From Pararhizobium antarcticum (lineage in GTDB: Bacteria; Pseudomonadota; Alphaproteobacteria; Rhizobiales; Rhizobiaceae): DNA of 64,000 bases. A program made the translations under genes and the position numbers. The stretch's first letter is position 1. The number at the start of each line of letters is the position of its first letter. The notes below the pieces were generated by a model. That model did not search any database and was not told the origin of the DNA. It worked only from the letters and a program-made list of their open reading frames with translations. Shown piece by piece: positions 55,392 to 64,000 of the stretch. Where the stretch lies: NCBI RefSeq assembly GCF_001885585.1, contig NZ_LSRP01000107.1:152056-216055 (forward strand), written 5' to 3'.

Positions 55392-55745
55392 CTACCCCTT
55401 TAACACAAACGCCGCGCCGCCAGCAATCAGGCAGAAGCCGATCGCGTGGTTCCAGGTCAGCGACTCCTTCAGCCAGAACACCGAGAAGCCGGCGAAGACC
55501 ACCAGCGTGATCACCTCCTGCATGGTTTTCAGCTGTGCCGCCGAATAGACCTCGTGGCCGATGCGGTTGGCCGGCACGGCAAGGCAATATTCGAAGAAGG
55601 CGATACCCCAGCTGGCGACAATCGCCATGTAGAGCGGTGACGAGGTGTATTTCAGGTGGCCATACCAGGCAAAGGTCATGAAGATGTTCGAGAACACCAG
55701 CAGCACGATCGGCAGGACGGCGGCAGACGACAGGGAGAACGGCAT
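55392..55745 (-). CDS. DUF486 family small membrane protein
   Basis: A 117-residue protein with four hydrophobic helices. It matches DUF486, a relative of the drug/metabolite transporter superfamily: FMTFAWYGHLKY, SWGIAFFEYCLAVPANRIGH, QLKTMQEVITLVVF, FCLIAGGAAFVLKG. It is the size of a small multidrug-resistance-type half transporter. Function unknown. Convergent with the amidase gene. Confidence 0.9.
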   Translation of the reverse strand: MPFSLSSAAVLPIVLLVFSNIFMTFAWYGHLKYTSSPLYMAIVASWGIAFFEYCLAVPANRIGHEVYSAAQLKTMQEVITLVVFAGFSVFWLKESLTWNHAIGFCLIAGGAAFVLKG

Positions 55746-55937
55746 GGGAATATCCCGGAAAGAGAGAGCGATGGCCCTGAATTAGCCGCTCGGCCGGCCA
55801 GGTCAAGCGTCAATGCGTCTCGTCGCGAGGACCTTCGCCCCGCAAGCTTGGGGCGTCCGGTTAAATGAAAATTATGGGAATGCAAGCAGGATGCAGCGCG
55901 CGGAGACTTCTGCCGGAATGTGTAGTTTGGAGTAACG

Positions 55938-57935
55938 ATGGTACAACAGGTCCGGCCATTTTCGGATGACGGGACGATCGCGCGACAGATCAAGACGGCC
56001 CAGGCTGTTTCGATTCTCGGTGGCATCGTGCTTTCGCTCATCTCGAACTGCTTCATTGCGGCCACCACCGCCATCGTATTGTGGCTCCACAATCCCACGC
56101 CGGCGATTGCGATATGGCTGGCAGCGGTCATCGCGCTCAATGCGGCTCGCCTGGTTCACGTCACCCTGATCAAGCGGGGCAACCTGCCGGTACGTCAGCC
56201 CGAGCGCGCGCTCTTCCTCCTGTCCGGGGGCGCCTTGCTCGGTGGCATCGTCTGGGCCTTTGCGCCTTTTCTGGGTGGCGGGATCACCACCAACGGCGCC
56301 AATGCCTATGTCATCTTCATCATTGCCGGAATTTCCGCCGGCGCGCTGATGCAGAGCACCGCCTTCTCGCGCACCGCACTTTTGTTTGGCGGCCCGCCGC
56401 TCGCCGCCACCCTGGTTCTGCTGATGCAGCAGGCAACGGTGCTGTCAGGGGTGATCGCTGCCGACCTCCTCCTGTTGGCCGTGATGATGGTGCGCGCCAG
56501 TGGCATGAGCCAGGCCAGCTTCATCCGCAGCCAGAAGGACCGGTTGCAGGCGATCACGCTGGCCGGTTCCCTGTCCGAAGCCAACAGCAAAATCACCCGG
56601 TCAAACTCCCAGCTCGAAACACTGGCTCGGCACGATCCGTTGACGGGGCTCGGCAACCGGGCGCTTTTCAACGCCCATCTCCAGGCCCTTGTCGAGCTCC
56701 AGGATGACCATCCGCGACAGGTGGCGCTGCTGATCATCGACCTCGACCGCTTCAAGACGATCAACGACACGATGGGCCATGGTGCCGGCGACAAGGTCCT
56801 CGTCGAGATCGGTGTCCGCCTGTCCACCCTGTCGGGGCCGGAGGATCGCGTCGTCCGCCTTGGTGGCGATGAATTTGCCGTCATCGTCGATGGAGAGGGT
56901 GCGGCAGCGCGCGCGCAGGCGATCGGTACCGGCATTCTGGCCGCGGCAGAAAAACCCATCCTCATCCACGGGCGCCCGACCATCGTCGGCACGAGCGCCG
57001 GCCTCGCGCTGTTTCCGGACCACGGGCACACCGCTGAAGAGCTGTTTGCCAGCGCCGACATCGCACTTTACGCCGCCAAGGAGGGCGGCCGGCGCCGGCT
57101 GAATATCTTCAATCCCGCCCTCAAGGCCCGGATCGATCGCCAGCGCCTGATCGAGACCGGGCTTGCCGATGCCCTCGCCACCGGCGTCATCGACGTGCAC
57201 TTCCAGCCACAGGTGGCGCTGGCGGATGGTCGCATAACAGGCTTCGAAGCCCTGCTGCGCTGGAGCCACCCGACGCTCGGCCCCGTAAGCCCACCGGAAG
57301 TTGTTCTGGCCGCCCATGCGCTGCACATGTCCGAACGGTTGACCCGCAATGTCGCAACCGCGGCTGCCGCGCTCATCCGGCGCCTTCCGGAATTCGGGCT
57401 GGACGGTGCCTCGGTCGCCATCAACGTCTCGCCGCGCGAGTTTTCCAGCTACAGCCTGTCGGCCATGCTGGCGCCGCTTGTTGCCGGCTATGGCATTGAT
57501 CCGTCCAGGCTCGAGATCGAGATCACCGAGGAAGCAACGCTCGACGCCGTCACGGCGGGTGAGGAACTCGCCCGCCTCGAACGGGCCGGCTACCGTCTCG
57601 CCGTCGATGATTTCGGAATGGGGCACTCGTCGCTGGCCTATCTCGTCAGCCTGCGAATCGATCGGTTGAAGATCGACCGCAGCTTCGTCACCGGCATTGC
57701 CGCCAGCCGCCAGAACCAGGCGCTTATTTCCGCCCTTGTCGGCATCGGCCATGCGCTGCAGATCGACATCGTGGTCGAGGGCGTGGAAACCGCCGAGGAG
57801 GCCGACGTGCTGCGCATGCTCGGTTGCCGCATCGTCCAGGGCTATTATTATGGCCGCCCCATGCCGGTGGACGATATTCCGGGATGGATCAAGACGCATC
57901 AGGGCATGGCCACGGAAACGATCGTCCGCGCCTAG
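55938..57935 (+). CDS. Membrane GGDEF-EAL bifunctional cyclic-di-GMP enzyme
   Basis: A 665-residue protein with about five to six N-terminal hydrophobic helices (~25-190). A GGDEF domain follows (DPLTGLGNRALFNAH, DLDRFKTINDTMGHG, active motif LGGDEF), then an EAL domain. The EAL domain has FEALLRW, NVSPREFS, EITEEAT, the metal-binding DDFGMGHSS, KIDRSFV and EGVETAEE. Both catalytic sets look intact, so the protein could both make and degrade cyclic-di-GMP. The N-terminal region is an unidentified membrane sensor. Monocistronic. Confidence 0.93.
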   Translation: MVQQVRPFSDDGTIARQIKTAQAVSILGGIVLSLISNCFIAATTAIVLWLHNPTPAIAIWLAAVIALNAARLVHVTLIKRGNLPVRQPERALFLLSGGALLGGIVWAFAPFLGGGITTNGANAYVIFIIAGISAGALMQSTAFSRTALLFGGPPLAATLVLLMQQATVLSGVIAADLLLLAVMMVRASGMSQASFIRSQKDRLQAITLAGSLSEANSKITRSNSQLETLARHDPLTGLGNRALFNAHLQALVELQDDHPRQVALLIIDLDRFKTINDTMGHGAGDKVLVEIGVRLSTLSGPEDRVVRLGGDEFAVIVDGEGAAARAQAIGTGILAAAEKPILIHGRPTIVGTSAGLALFPDHGHTAEELFASADIALYAAKEGGRRRLNIFNPALKARIDRQRLIETGLADALATGVIDVHFQPQVALADGRITGFEALLRWSHPTLGPVSPPEVVLAAHALHMSERLTRNVATAAAALIRRLPEFGLDGASVAINVSPREFSSYSLSAMLAPLVAGYGIDPSRLEIEITEEATLDAVTAGEELARLERAGYRLAVDDFGMGHSSLAYLVSLRIDRLKIDRSFVTGIAASRQNQALISALVGIGHALQIDIVVEGVETAEEADVLRMLGCRIVQGYYYGRPMPVDDIPGWIKTHQGMATETIVRA

Positions 57936-58040
57936 GCCTGCGACGAAACAGGAAAACAACGGACGCATCTCGCCCGCGCCGTTGCCTTTTTGTACTCATG
58001 CCCCCTTTCCATCGCGACGGACTCTCTCCATATTCCCGCC

Positions 58041-60944
58041 ATGTCGAAAGCACCGAAAAAATCCTCCCACCCTGACCATAGCGGCTTCGAGGAAGCCCCG
58101 CAGGCTCCGTTCGAGGGCGCGCCCCTGTCCGGGCCGGTTTCGTCCGGCTCCGTCTCCGACTGGGCCGACGAGCTGCAGCGCATGGCCGAGGCCGAGACAA
58201 TCGAGACCCGCCACGACGTCGCCTCCAAGGCCGGCAAGCACCGCAAGAAGGTCGAGATCGCGGCGCAGAAGGCGAAAAATGATGCGGCAAAAGACGGCGT
58301 CGGCGCCAGCCGTTCATCCCGCGGCACCTCGATGGGCGGAACCTCCGATCCCAAGGCCCGCGCCGCGGCCGGCCTCAACCCGGTTTCCGGCATGGACACG
58401 TCGCTCGAGGATGCAGAGAGCCTGGCGGCCGGCGGTGTAACCGCCACCGTCGAGGCCCTGTCGGCGCTGATCGAGAGCGGCAATCCGCTGTTCAAGGACG
58501 GCAAGATGTGGACGCCGCATCGGCCCGCCCGCCCGGAAAAATCCGAGGGCGGCATCAAGATCGTCATGCAGTCGGATTTCGAGCCCGCCGGCGACCAGCC
58601 AACGGCGATCCGGGACCTCGTCGAGGGTCTCGCCAACCACGACCGCACCCAGGTCCTGCTCGGCGTCACCGGCTCCGGCAAGACCTTCACCATGGCCAAG
58701 GTGATCGAGGCGACCCAGCGCCCGGCCGTTATTCTGGCGCCGAACAAGACGCTGGCCGCCCAGCTCTATTCCGAGTTCAAGAACTTCTTCCCCGACAATG
58801 CGGTCGAATATTTTGTCTCCTACTATGACTATTACCAGCCGGAAGCCTATGTGCCGCGCTCCGACACCTTCATTGAGAAGGAAAGCTCGATCAACGAGCA
58901 GATCGACCGCATGCGCCACTCCGCCACCCGCTCGCTGATCGAGCGCGACGACGTCATCATCGTCGCCTCGGTCTCCTGCATCTACGGTATCGGCTCGGTC
59001 GAGACCTACACCGCCATGACCTTCCAGATGCAGATCGGCGACCGCATCGACCAGCGGCAATTGCTCGCCGACCTCGTCGCCCAGCAATACAAGCGCCGCG
59101 ACATGGATTTCCAGCGCGGCTCGTTCCGGGTCCGCGGCGACACGATCGAGATCTTCCCGGCCCACCTCGAAGATGCCGCCTGGCGCATCTCGATGTTCGG
59201 CGACGAGATCGACGCGATCACCGAGTTCGATCCGCTCACCGGCCACAAGACCGACGATCTGAAATCGGTGAAGATCTACGCCAACTCGCACTATGTGACG
59301 CCGCGCCCGACGCTCAACCAGGCAATCAAGTCGATCAAGGCGGAGTTGAAGGGCCGTCTGGCGGAGCTGGAAAAAGGCGGCCGTCTGCTCGAGGCCCAGC
59401 GGCTGGAGCAGCGCGTCCGCTATGACGTCGAGATGCTGGAGGCCACCGGCTCCTGCGCCGGCATCGAGAACTATTCGCGCTACCTCACGGGACGCCAGCC
59501 CGGCGAGCCGCCGCCGACCCTGTTCGAATACATCCCCGACAATGCGCTGCTGTTCATCGACGAGAGCCACGTCTCCGTCAGCCAGATCGGCGGCATGTAC
59601 CGGGGCGACTTCAGGCGCAAGGCGACGCTGGCCGAGTACGGTTTCCGCCTGCCGTCGTGCATGGACAACCGCCCGCTGCGCTTCGAGGAATGGGACGCCA
59701 TGCGCCCGGAAACCATCGCCGTCTCGGCAACACCGGCCGCCTGGGAAATGGAACAGGCCGGCGGCGTCTTTGCCGAACAGGTTATTCGTCCCACAGGCCT
59801 GATCGATCCCCCGGTCGAAGTCCGCCCGGCCAAGTCGCAGGTCGACGACGTGCTGGGCGAGATCCGCGAGACCGCCCAGGCCGGATACCGCACGCTGGTC
59901 ACCGTTCTCACCAAGCGCATGGCCGAGGACCTCACGGAATATCTGCACGAACAGGGGGTTCGCGTCCGCTACATGCACTCGGACATCGACACGCTCGAGC
60001 GCATCGAGATCATCCGTGACCTCAGGCTCGGCGCCTTTGACGTGCTCGTCGGCATCAACCTCTTGCGCGAAGGCCTCGACATCCCCGAATGCGGCTTTGT
60101 CGCCATTCTCGATGCCGACAAGGAAGGGTTTTTGCGCTCCGAAACCTCGCTGGTCCAGACGATTGGCCGCGCCGCCCGAAACGTCGACGGCAAGGTCATC
60201 CTCTATGCCGACCACATCACCGGCTCGATGACCCGCGCCATGGAGGAAACGTCCCGCCGCCGCGAAAAACAGGTGGCCTATAACGAGCTGCACGGCATCA
60301 CCCCGGAATCGGTCAAGTCCCGCATTTCCGACATCCTCGACTCGGTCTACGAGAAGGACCATGTCCGCGCCGATATCGGCATCAAGGGCGTCAAGGGCGG
60401 CGTCACCAGCCTGGTCGGCAACAATCTCGGCGCCCATCTCGAGGCGCTCGAAAAACAGATGCGCAATGCCGCCGCCGACCTCGATTTCGAAACAGCCGCG
60501 CGCCTGCGCGACGAGATCAAGCGCCTCAAGGCCACCGAACTCGCCATCATGGACGACCCCATGGCCAAGAACCAGGCGAAGAGTGCCGAAGGCGCGACCG
60601 GCAATGCCAAGAAGGGCAAGGCATCCGCCGGTCTCTTTGCCAAACCCACCCTCGACGCTATGGGTCCGGGCACCGACATGACCCGCCCGGCCCGCACCGA
60701 GACCAGCCTCTTCCGCAAGAACGACCTCGACGAAATGACCGTCGGCCGCACCGAAAAGCCGCTCAACACCGCGGGCAAACTGCCGGAAAAACCGCTGCTG
60801 CAGGGCCAGTCGGAAAAGCGCGATACCGCCGAAGACGCCCGCCCTCTCATCCGCGCCAAGGCCGGCGCCGGCTCCTACGAGGATGCCGGCGACGCCAAGC
60901 GCCAGAAGAAGAGCAAGGGTAAGACCGGAAAACCGGGCCAGTGA
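58041..60944 (+). CDS. uvrB: Excinuclease ABC subunit B with N- and C-terminal extensions
   Basis: The damage-verifying helicase-like subunit of nucleotide excision repair. The core is canonical: [11 protein letters not shown] (Walker A, near residue 208), the DNA-clamping beta-hairpin [31 protein letters not shown], and the C-terminal UVR motif ([17 protein letters not shown]) that contacts UvrC. It has 967 residues against about 670 for E. coli UvrB. About 170 extra polar residues precede the core and about 125 Lys/Ala-rich residues follow it. The ATG at 58041 is the most plausible; a closer start to the core cannot be excluded. Confidence 0.95.
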   Translation: MSKAPKKSSHPDHSGFEEAPQAPFEGAPLSGPVSSGSVSDWADELQRMAEAETIETRHDVASKAGKHRKKVEIAAQKAKNDAAKDGVGASRSSRGTSMGGTSDPKARAAAGLNPVSGMDTSLEDAESLAAGGVTATVEALSALIESGNPLFKDGKMWTPHRPARPEKSEGGIKIVMQSDFEPAGDQPTAIRDLVEGLANHDRTQVLLGVTGSGKTFTMAKVIEATQRPAVILAPNKTLAAQLYSEFKNFFPDNAVEYFVSYYDYYQPEAYVPRSDTFIEKESSINEQIDRMRHSATRSLIERDDVIIVASVSCIYGIGSVETYTAMTFQMQIGDRIDQRQLLADLVAQQYKRRDMDFQRGSFRVRGDTIEIFPAHLEDAAWRISMFGDEIDAITEFDPLTGHKTDDLKSVKIYANSHYVTPRPTLNQAIKSIKAELKGRLAELEKGGRLLEAQRLEQRVRYDVEMLEATGSCAGIENYSRYLTGRQPGEPPPTLFEYIPDNALLFIDESHVSVSQIGGMYRGDFRRKATLAEYGFRLPSCMDNRPLRFEEWDAMRPETIAVSATPAAWEMEQAGGVFAEQVIRPTGLIDPPVEVRPAKSQVDDVLGEIRETAQAGYRTLVTVLTKRMAEDLTEYLHEQGVRVRYMHSDIDTLERIEIIRDLRLGAFDVLVGINLLREGLDIPECGFVAILDADKEGFLRSETSLVQTIGRAARNVDGKVILYADHITGSMTRAMEETSRRREKQVAYNELHGITPESVKSRISDILDSVYEKDHVRADIGIKGVKGGVTSLVGNNLGAHLEALEKQMRNAAADLDFETAARLRDEIKRLKATELAIMDDPMAKNQAKSAEGATGNAKKGKASAGLFAKPTLDAMGPGTDMTRPARTETSLFRKNDLDEMTVGRTEKPLNTAGKLPEKPLLQGQSEKRDTAEDARPLIRAKAGAGSYEDAGDAKRQKKSKGKTGKPGQ

Positions 60945-61400
60945 TCGGCAGGGCAAGCAGCGCATGCCGCTGGTCCCTCACCTGCGTTTTCGAACACCTG
61001 GCTGTGCCAGGAGTTGAAATCGCTTCCTCTCCCACAGGGGGAGAGGCAATGAACCGTATGCCCGAGCCAAACCGGAACAACAGTCCACGGGTCCGAGGCC
61101 GTTTCCTCGCCTCTTGTGGGAGAGGATAGCTTGCCCCAGGAGGCGCAGCCGATTGGCGAGGCAAGCTTGGTGAGGCAAACTTGGTGAGGGGGGTGCCGTG
61201 CCATCCCAGGCATCAGCCAATCACCGACTCCTCTTCTCCCCGCCGCGGAGAAGAGGCAGCCCGCATTCCCCCACATCCCCAAAAATGAACCATGGCGGAC
61301 CACCGTCCAAAGCCCGCTCAGGCATCATCTCCGTCGACTCCCTCAACGGAAAGTGCCACAAAAAACGGCACGAACACGCAATTTCACCTGAGGACAGACC
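60945..61400. repeat. Intergenic repeat cluster downstream of uvrB (RIME-like palindromes)
   Basis: No gene is supported here. Three hairpin-forming units with the CCTCTCCC / GGGAGAGG theme lie at 61026-61046, about 61111-61127, and 61231-61255 (CTCTTCTCC with GGAGAAGAG). A 14-base unit is directly repeated with one mismatch at 61158-61185. Such mosaic palindromes resemble the RIME intergenic elements of Rhizobium. Naming is by resemblance only. Confidence 0.6.
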
Positions 61401-61745
61401 ATGACTTTCAACACCCTTCGCCTGGGTTTTATCACGATCGCTGTCGGCATCGCGGGCAACGGACTGCTTGCCAGCGCCGCCCATGCCGCTGAGTTCTCCT
61501 TCACGGCGACCAACACCACCACATCGGCCATTACCGAAGTCCTGGTGTCCGAAAACAAAAGTGACTGGGGTTATTTCGACATCGGCAGCGGCATCAAGCC
61601 GGGCTCGACGGCAAACCTCGTCTGGGACCAGAGTACAAACAGCGAAGGCTGCGCCCAATGGGTCAAGGCCGCCTATGCTGACGGCAGCGAATCGGAACCT
61701 GCCAAGTTCGATTTCTGCGAAGACGGCCTTGCGATCGAGTTCTAA
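61401..61745 (+). CDS. Small secreted hypothetical protein
   Basis: A 114-residue protein with a signal peptide ending AAHAAEF (~residues 5-30). The mature domain of ~85 residues is rich in Thr, Ser and Asp with few charges, reading as a small beta-sandwich (FSFTATNTTTSAITEVLVSE). One likely disulfide joins EGCAQW and FDFCEDG. GAGGAC lies before the ATG. No family was recognised. It is likely periplasmic. Confidence 0.75.
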   Translation: MTFNTLRLGFITIAVGIAGNGLLASAAHAAEFSFTATNTTTSAITEVLVSENKSDWGYFDIGSGIKPGSTANLVWDQSTNSEGCAQWVKAAYADGSESEPAKFDFCEDGLAIEF

Positions 61746-61876
61746 AACAGGGCCCGCAACCGCATGACGCTGTCCCGGCAGGTCACTTCGGTGACCTGCG
61801 ATTTTTCCGGATGGCGACATGCGTCCCCGTCGCCCTTTAATCGACGCATCGCAACCCAAACCGGAGGAAAAAACCC

Positions 61877-62398
61877 ATGCACCTGCAAAACCGGCCCCTC
61901 GAAAATCTGCGCCCCTTCCCCTTGCGCGCCTTCCCCTTGCGCCTCCTCGCCGCGCTGTTCGCCGCCCTCACCGCCCTCTTCGCCCTGCCCGCCGCCGCCG
62001 AGACCTACGGGACGCCAGAGGCCCTGCTGGAAGCCCTCTACAGCTACGACACGCGCCAGACCGACGAAACCGCGCCGTCGCTCTATTCGCCCTTCTTTTC
62101 CGAGGGGCTGAACGCGGTGTGGCAGGCCGATATCGACAAAACCCCGGAGGGCGACATGGGCGCCATCGGCTTCGATCCCGTCATATCAGGCCAGGACGGC
62201 GAAGCCACAAATGTCGAGGTCGGCCAACCCATAATCCTCGACGACACCGCCGAAGTCGAAGTCACCTTCACCAATTTTGAGCCCGTGACGCTCTACTACA
62301 CGCTGGTCCGCGAAAACGGCGGCTGGAAAGTCGACGACATCGCCAGCCAGCAGGGGGAGTATCCCTGGAGTCTGCGGGCGCTGTTTGAGGGGAACTGA
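61877..62398 (+). CDS. DUF3828 domain-containing exported protein
   Basis: A 173-residue protein with a signal peptide (hydrophobic ~22-40, ending AAAE). A mature DUF3828-like domain follows: ALLEALYSYDTRQTDETAPSL near the start, YSPFFSEGLNAVW, then FDPVISGQDGEATNV, and GGWKVDDIAS near the end. The NTF2-like family is periplasmic and of unknown role. GGAGG lies before the ATG. The leader contains an odd near-direct repeat (FPLRAFPLR). Confidence 0.82.
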   Translation: MHLQNRPLENLRPFPLRAFPLRLLAALFAALTALFALPAAAETYGTPEALLEALYSYDTRQTDETAPSLYSPFFSEGLNAVWQADIDKTPEGDMGAIGFDPVISGQDGEATNVEVGQPIILDDTAEVEVTFTNFEPVTLYYTLVRENGGWKVDDIASQQGEYPWSLRALFEGN

Positions 62399-62440
62399 GC
62401 GGCAGCAAGCGGAACGGGCCAACTCCGCCACCCCCAAGCC

Positions 62441-62755
62441 GTCATCCTCGGGCACCACCGCCGTCATCCTCGCCCCCACCGCCGTCATCCTCGGGCTTGA
62501 CCCGAGGATCGATGCCCCAAGCCCGCCGTGACCCATAAACGGCCCCGGCAGTCAGACCCCTTCGCAAAACCGTGACCCGCCGAGCGCCTGAGACTGGATC
62601 CTCGGGTCAGGCCCGAGGATGACGACTTTGAGAGAGTGTCGGGGGGCAGCCGAACATGGCTCCATCTCTACCCCTGCTCTGCGTCATACCCCGGCGCCAA
62701 ACGCCGTCATTCGCGTCCCCTCAAGGTCGTCATCCTCGGGCTTGACCCGAGGATC
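62441..62755. repeat. Cluster of REP-like palindromes (GTCATCCTCGGG family)
   Basis: A 27-base palindromic unit (GTCATCCTCGGG, then CTTGA, then CCCGAGGATC) occurs in full at 62484-62510 and 62729-62755, and inverted at 62597-62623. Truncated copies are at 62441-62453 and 62463-62472. The region of 62399-62851 contains these repeats and no supported gene. This kind of unit is widespread in intergenic DNA of Rhizobiales. Confidence 0.88.
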
Positions 62756-62827
62756 CACCCCCAAACCCACCAAGGCGCCACTGACGGAAGTCAGCATCCT
62801 GCACATTGTCGCCCCATAGACAAAACC

Positions 62828-62843
62828 GTAGTCATCAAACTAC
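62828..62843. promoter_or_regulatory. Short inverted repeat before the antitoxin-like gene
   Basis: GTAGT and ACTAC separated by 6 bases lie 8 bases before the start codon of the HTH antitoxin-like protein. Antitoxins of this type bind inverted repeats at their own promoters, so autoregulation is a reasonable reading. Confidence 0.45.
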
Positions 62844-62851
62844 ACTTGCCT

Positions 62852-63166
62852 ATGACCGACCGGAACCAGACGGAAAATCTGACCTCGTTTGATCCAGCGG
62901 AAGGCCTGACCTCCGACGCGGCCATCGCCGCCTTCATGACGGAAGCCTTCGCCTCCAAAGATGCCGGCTACATCGCCCACGCCCTCGGCGTCGTCGCCCG
63001 CGCCAAGGGCATGACCCAGATCACCTCTCAGACCGGCCTTTCGCGCGAACAGCTCTATCGCTCGTTCAGCGAAAACGGCAATCCGACGCTCAAAACGACG
63101 ATTGCGGTGATGAAGGCGCTAGGTATTGAGCTGACGGCACGGGAGAAGCGACCGGATGCAGCGTGA
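62852..63166 (+). CDS. Addiction-module antidote-like HTH protein, without a visible toxin
   Basis: A 104-residue protein resembling the putative addiction module antidotes (HigA-related, the partners of RelE-type HigB). AAFMTEAFASKDAGYIAHALGVVARAKGMTQ spans the helices leading to the helix-turn-helix TGLSREQLYRSFSENGNP and the final VMKALGIEL. The cognate toxin normally lies just upstream. Here that position holds palindromic repeats and no toxin frame. No strong ribosome site precedes the ATG at 62852. It is convergent with the HEPN gene 24 bases away. Confidence 0.75.
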   Translation: MTDRNQTENLTSFDPAEGLTSDAAIAAFMTEAFASKDAGYIAHALGVVARAKGMTQITSQTGLSREQLYRSFSENGNPTLKTTIAVMKALGIELTAREKRPDAA

Positions 63167-63190
63167 GAGATATATACATCGGAAACATGT

Positions 63191-63784
63191 TTACGGAACA
63201 ATCAACGACTTGGAGCTCTCATCGATACTGTAAATATAGACTCTAAAAAAATCTATATAAGCTTTAACATCGCTTAATGAGATATCATTTGCTTGATCAT
63301 TATGATGAACAATATTATTTCTCTTATCGACCACTGAAGCAATTATTCCTTTAACAGCTTCAAAATCGGCATTTTTCTTTATATCACAACCAAGAAGCTC
63401 AAATAACTTTATAGCTCGCCAAGGATTTGCGGATAATTTGTCACTGACAGATTTTTCTGTTATACTAAGGGCGAATTTTTCGAACTTTGAATGCTTTTTT
63501 TCATCAAAGCCGTCTTTAAACACTCCCCAGAATACAATGTTATTAGAAATATTCGCGCTTGATATCCGATCGATCATTGCTCTAACGACAACCATCGCAG
63601 TGTCTTTTAGACATGCCTCTGTAATTGCGCACAAATTAATAAGATAAGATTTTGTGTAGAAATTAATGTTATCAGCAAAAAGCTCATCTGGCGGATCCGA
63701 GATTACCCTATCATTGGTTTTGTCGATGATTTCACTCAGTTTATCTAACTGACGACCATACATCTCTATTACTCTAACAGACAT
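63191..63784 (-). CDS. HEPN-domain-like protein in AT-rich, probably acquired DNA
   Basis: A 197-residue, largely helical soluble protein. Near its end it has DKRNNIVHHND, which fits the RxxxxH motif of HEPN ribonucleases (Arg-Asn-Asn-Ile-Val-His), followed by DVKAYIDFFRVYIYSID. The middle has long helices with an ITEACLKDTA block, resembling the MAE_28990/RiboL-PSP HEPN group. An RNase or toxin/defence role is inference. The ATG at 63784 overlaps the upstream stop as TGATG. Codon use is AT-biased, unlike all genes to the left. Confidence 0.7.
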   Translation of the reverse strand: MSVRVIEMYGRQLDKLSEIIDKTNDRVISDPPDELFADNINFYTKSYLINLCAITEACLKDTAMVVVRAMIDRISSANISNNIVFWGVFKDGFDEKKHSKFEKFALSITEKSVSDKLSANPWRAIKLFELLGCDIKKNADFEAVKGIIASVVDKRNNIVHHNDQANDISLSDVKAYIDFFRVYIYSIDESSKSLIVP

Positions 63785-64000
63785 CAAGCGAGAGCCTTCT
63801 TGAGCAAACCGTTCCAAAGCTCAGTTCTCCGGGCAATCGAGGACTTCATCTGAAGCCCACCAGAAGTAGTCTTCTTGAAATCAGCGGACGCACAAAGCTT
63901 TTTGTAAGCCTTGATGACTTTATCTTTATTCTGAACAAGTAATGCTTTGTTATGAGTACCCAGTGTCTGCATTAAGAGATCATAATAGACCATACCTTGA
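63784..64000 (-). CDS. C-terminal end of an unrecognised protein running off the right edge (partial)
   Basis: The frame is open to position 64000 and encodes at least 71 residues ending FKKTTSGGLQMKSSIARR, then WNGLLKKALA. It is AT-rich like the HEPN gene that it overlaps (TGATG). The internal ATG at 63991 need not be the real start. The Lys-rich helical end, with a conserved-looking TSGG...RR..W block, suggests a nucleic-acid-associated protein such as a DGQHR/DndB-type one. That is a guess which needs the missing upstream part. Confidence 0.5.
   Translation of the reverse strand, partial: QGMVYYDLLMQTLGTHNKALLVQNKDKVIKAYKKLCASADFKKTTSGGLQMKSSIARRTELWNGLLKKALA

Noticed and set aside
58314..60965. 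883-codon open frame antisense to uvrB
   Set aside because: It is the GC-rich shadow of uvrB: the uvrB frame carries every family motif, and the antisense frame reads as Arg/Ala/Val/Asp-rich with no ribosome site.

Overview
The window looks like core chromosome of a Rhizobiaceae alphaproteobacterium (Rhizobium/Agrobacterium/Sinorhizobium group). The reasons are GC-rich coding sequence, a class II (plant-type) DAHP synthase, the gor / DUF2059 / rpiA / gph / L,D-transpeptidase / fumC cluster, a BigR-type sulfide operon, an Usg protein, DUF1003, DUF1289 and extensin-like proteins, and rhizobial-style intergenic palindromes. The assignment rests on gene content and family recognition; no search was run.

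Layout, left to right. 0-9 kb: a DUF1003 membrane protein, an unknown winged-helix-like protein, a GFA protein, class II DAHP synthase with a small upstream gene, a LysR regulator, glutathione reductase, a DUF2059 secreted protein, rpiA and gph. 9-18 kb: two YkuD L,D-transpeptidases flanking fumC and a GGDEF cyclase, then a nucleoside deoxyribosyltransferase, a flavin-split-barrel protein, and an alpha/beta hydrolase divergent from a MarR regulator around a perfect 16-bp palindrome. 18-26 kb: molybdenum-cofactor genes (DUF971, moaA, then mobA-mobB after two exporters) with a large chemoreceptor between them. 26-31 kb: an OmpA-family protein with an internal 126-bp tandem repeat, and a polar amino acid importer (binding protein and two permeases, no adjacent ATPase). 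31-41 kb: Usg, a TPR-methyltransferase, a second GFA protein, an unrecognised 514-residue membrane protein, a beta-hydroxyacid-dehydrogenase-type oxidoreductase, Lrp, a uracil-DNA-glycosylase-fold protein, a nuclease, a histidine kinase, and the pair dgkA-eptA. 41-49 kb: cobT and cobS, DUF1289, an aspartic protease, an ABC-2 exporter, and a sulfide-detoxification operon (persulfide dioxygenase-like hydrolase, BigR, two YeeE halves, TauE) with a 33-bp AT-rich operator. 49-58 kb: an extensin-like protein, a two-Kazal lipoprotein, a second chemoreceptor, a thioesterase, an SH3-tailed amidase, DUF486 and a GGDEF-EAL protein. 58-63 kb: an extended UvrB, two small secreted proteins, palindromic repeats and an antitoxin-like gene with no toxin beside it.

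The last ~800 bases change character. They are AT-rich, with different codon use, and encode a HEPN-type protein translationally coupled to a gene that runs off the right edge. This is the best candidate for acquired, possibly defence-related DNA, but only its end is visible. The rest is mostly housekeeping with several readable regulatory palindromes. No tRNA, rRNA, CRISPR array, insertion sequence or replication origin was recognised.
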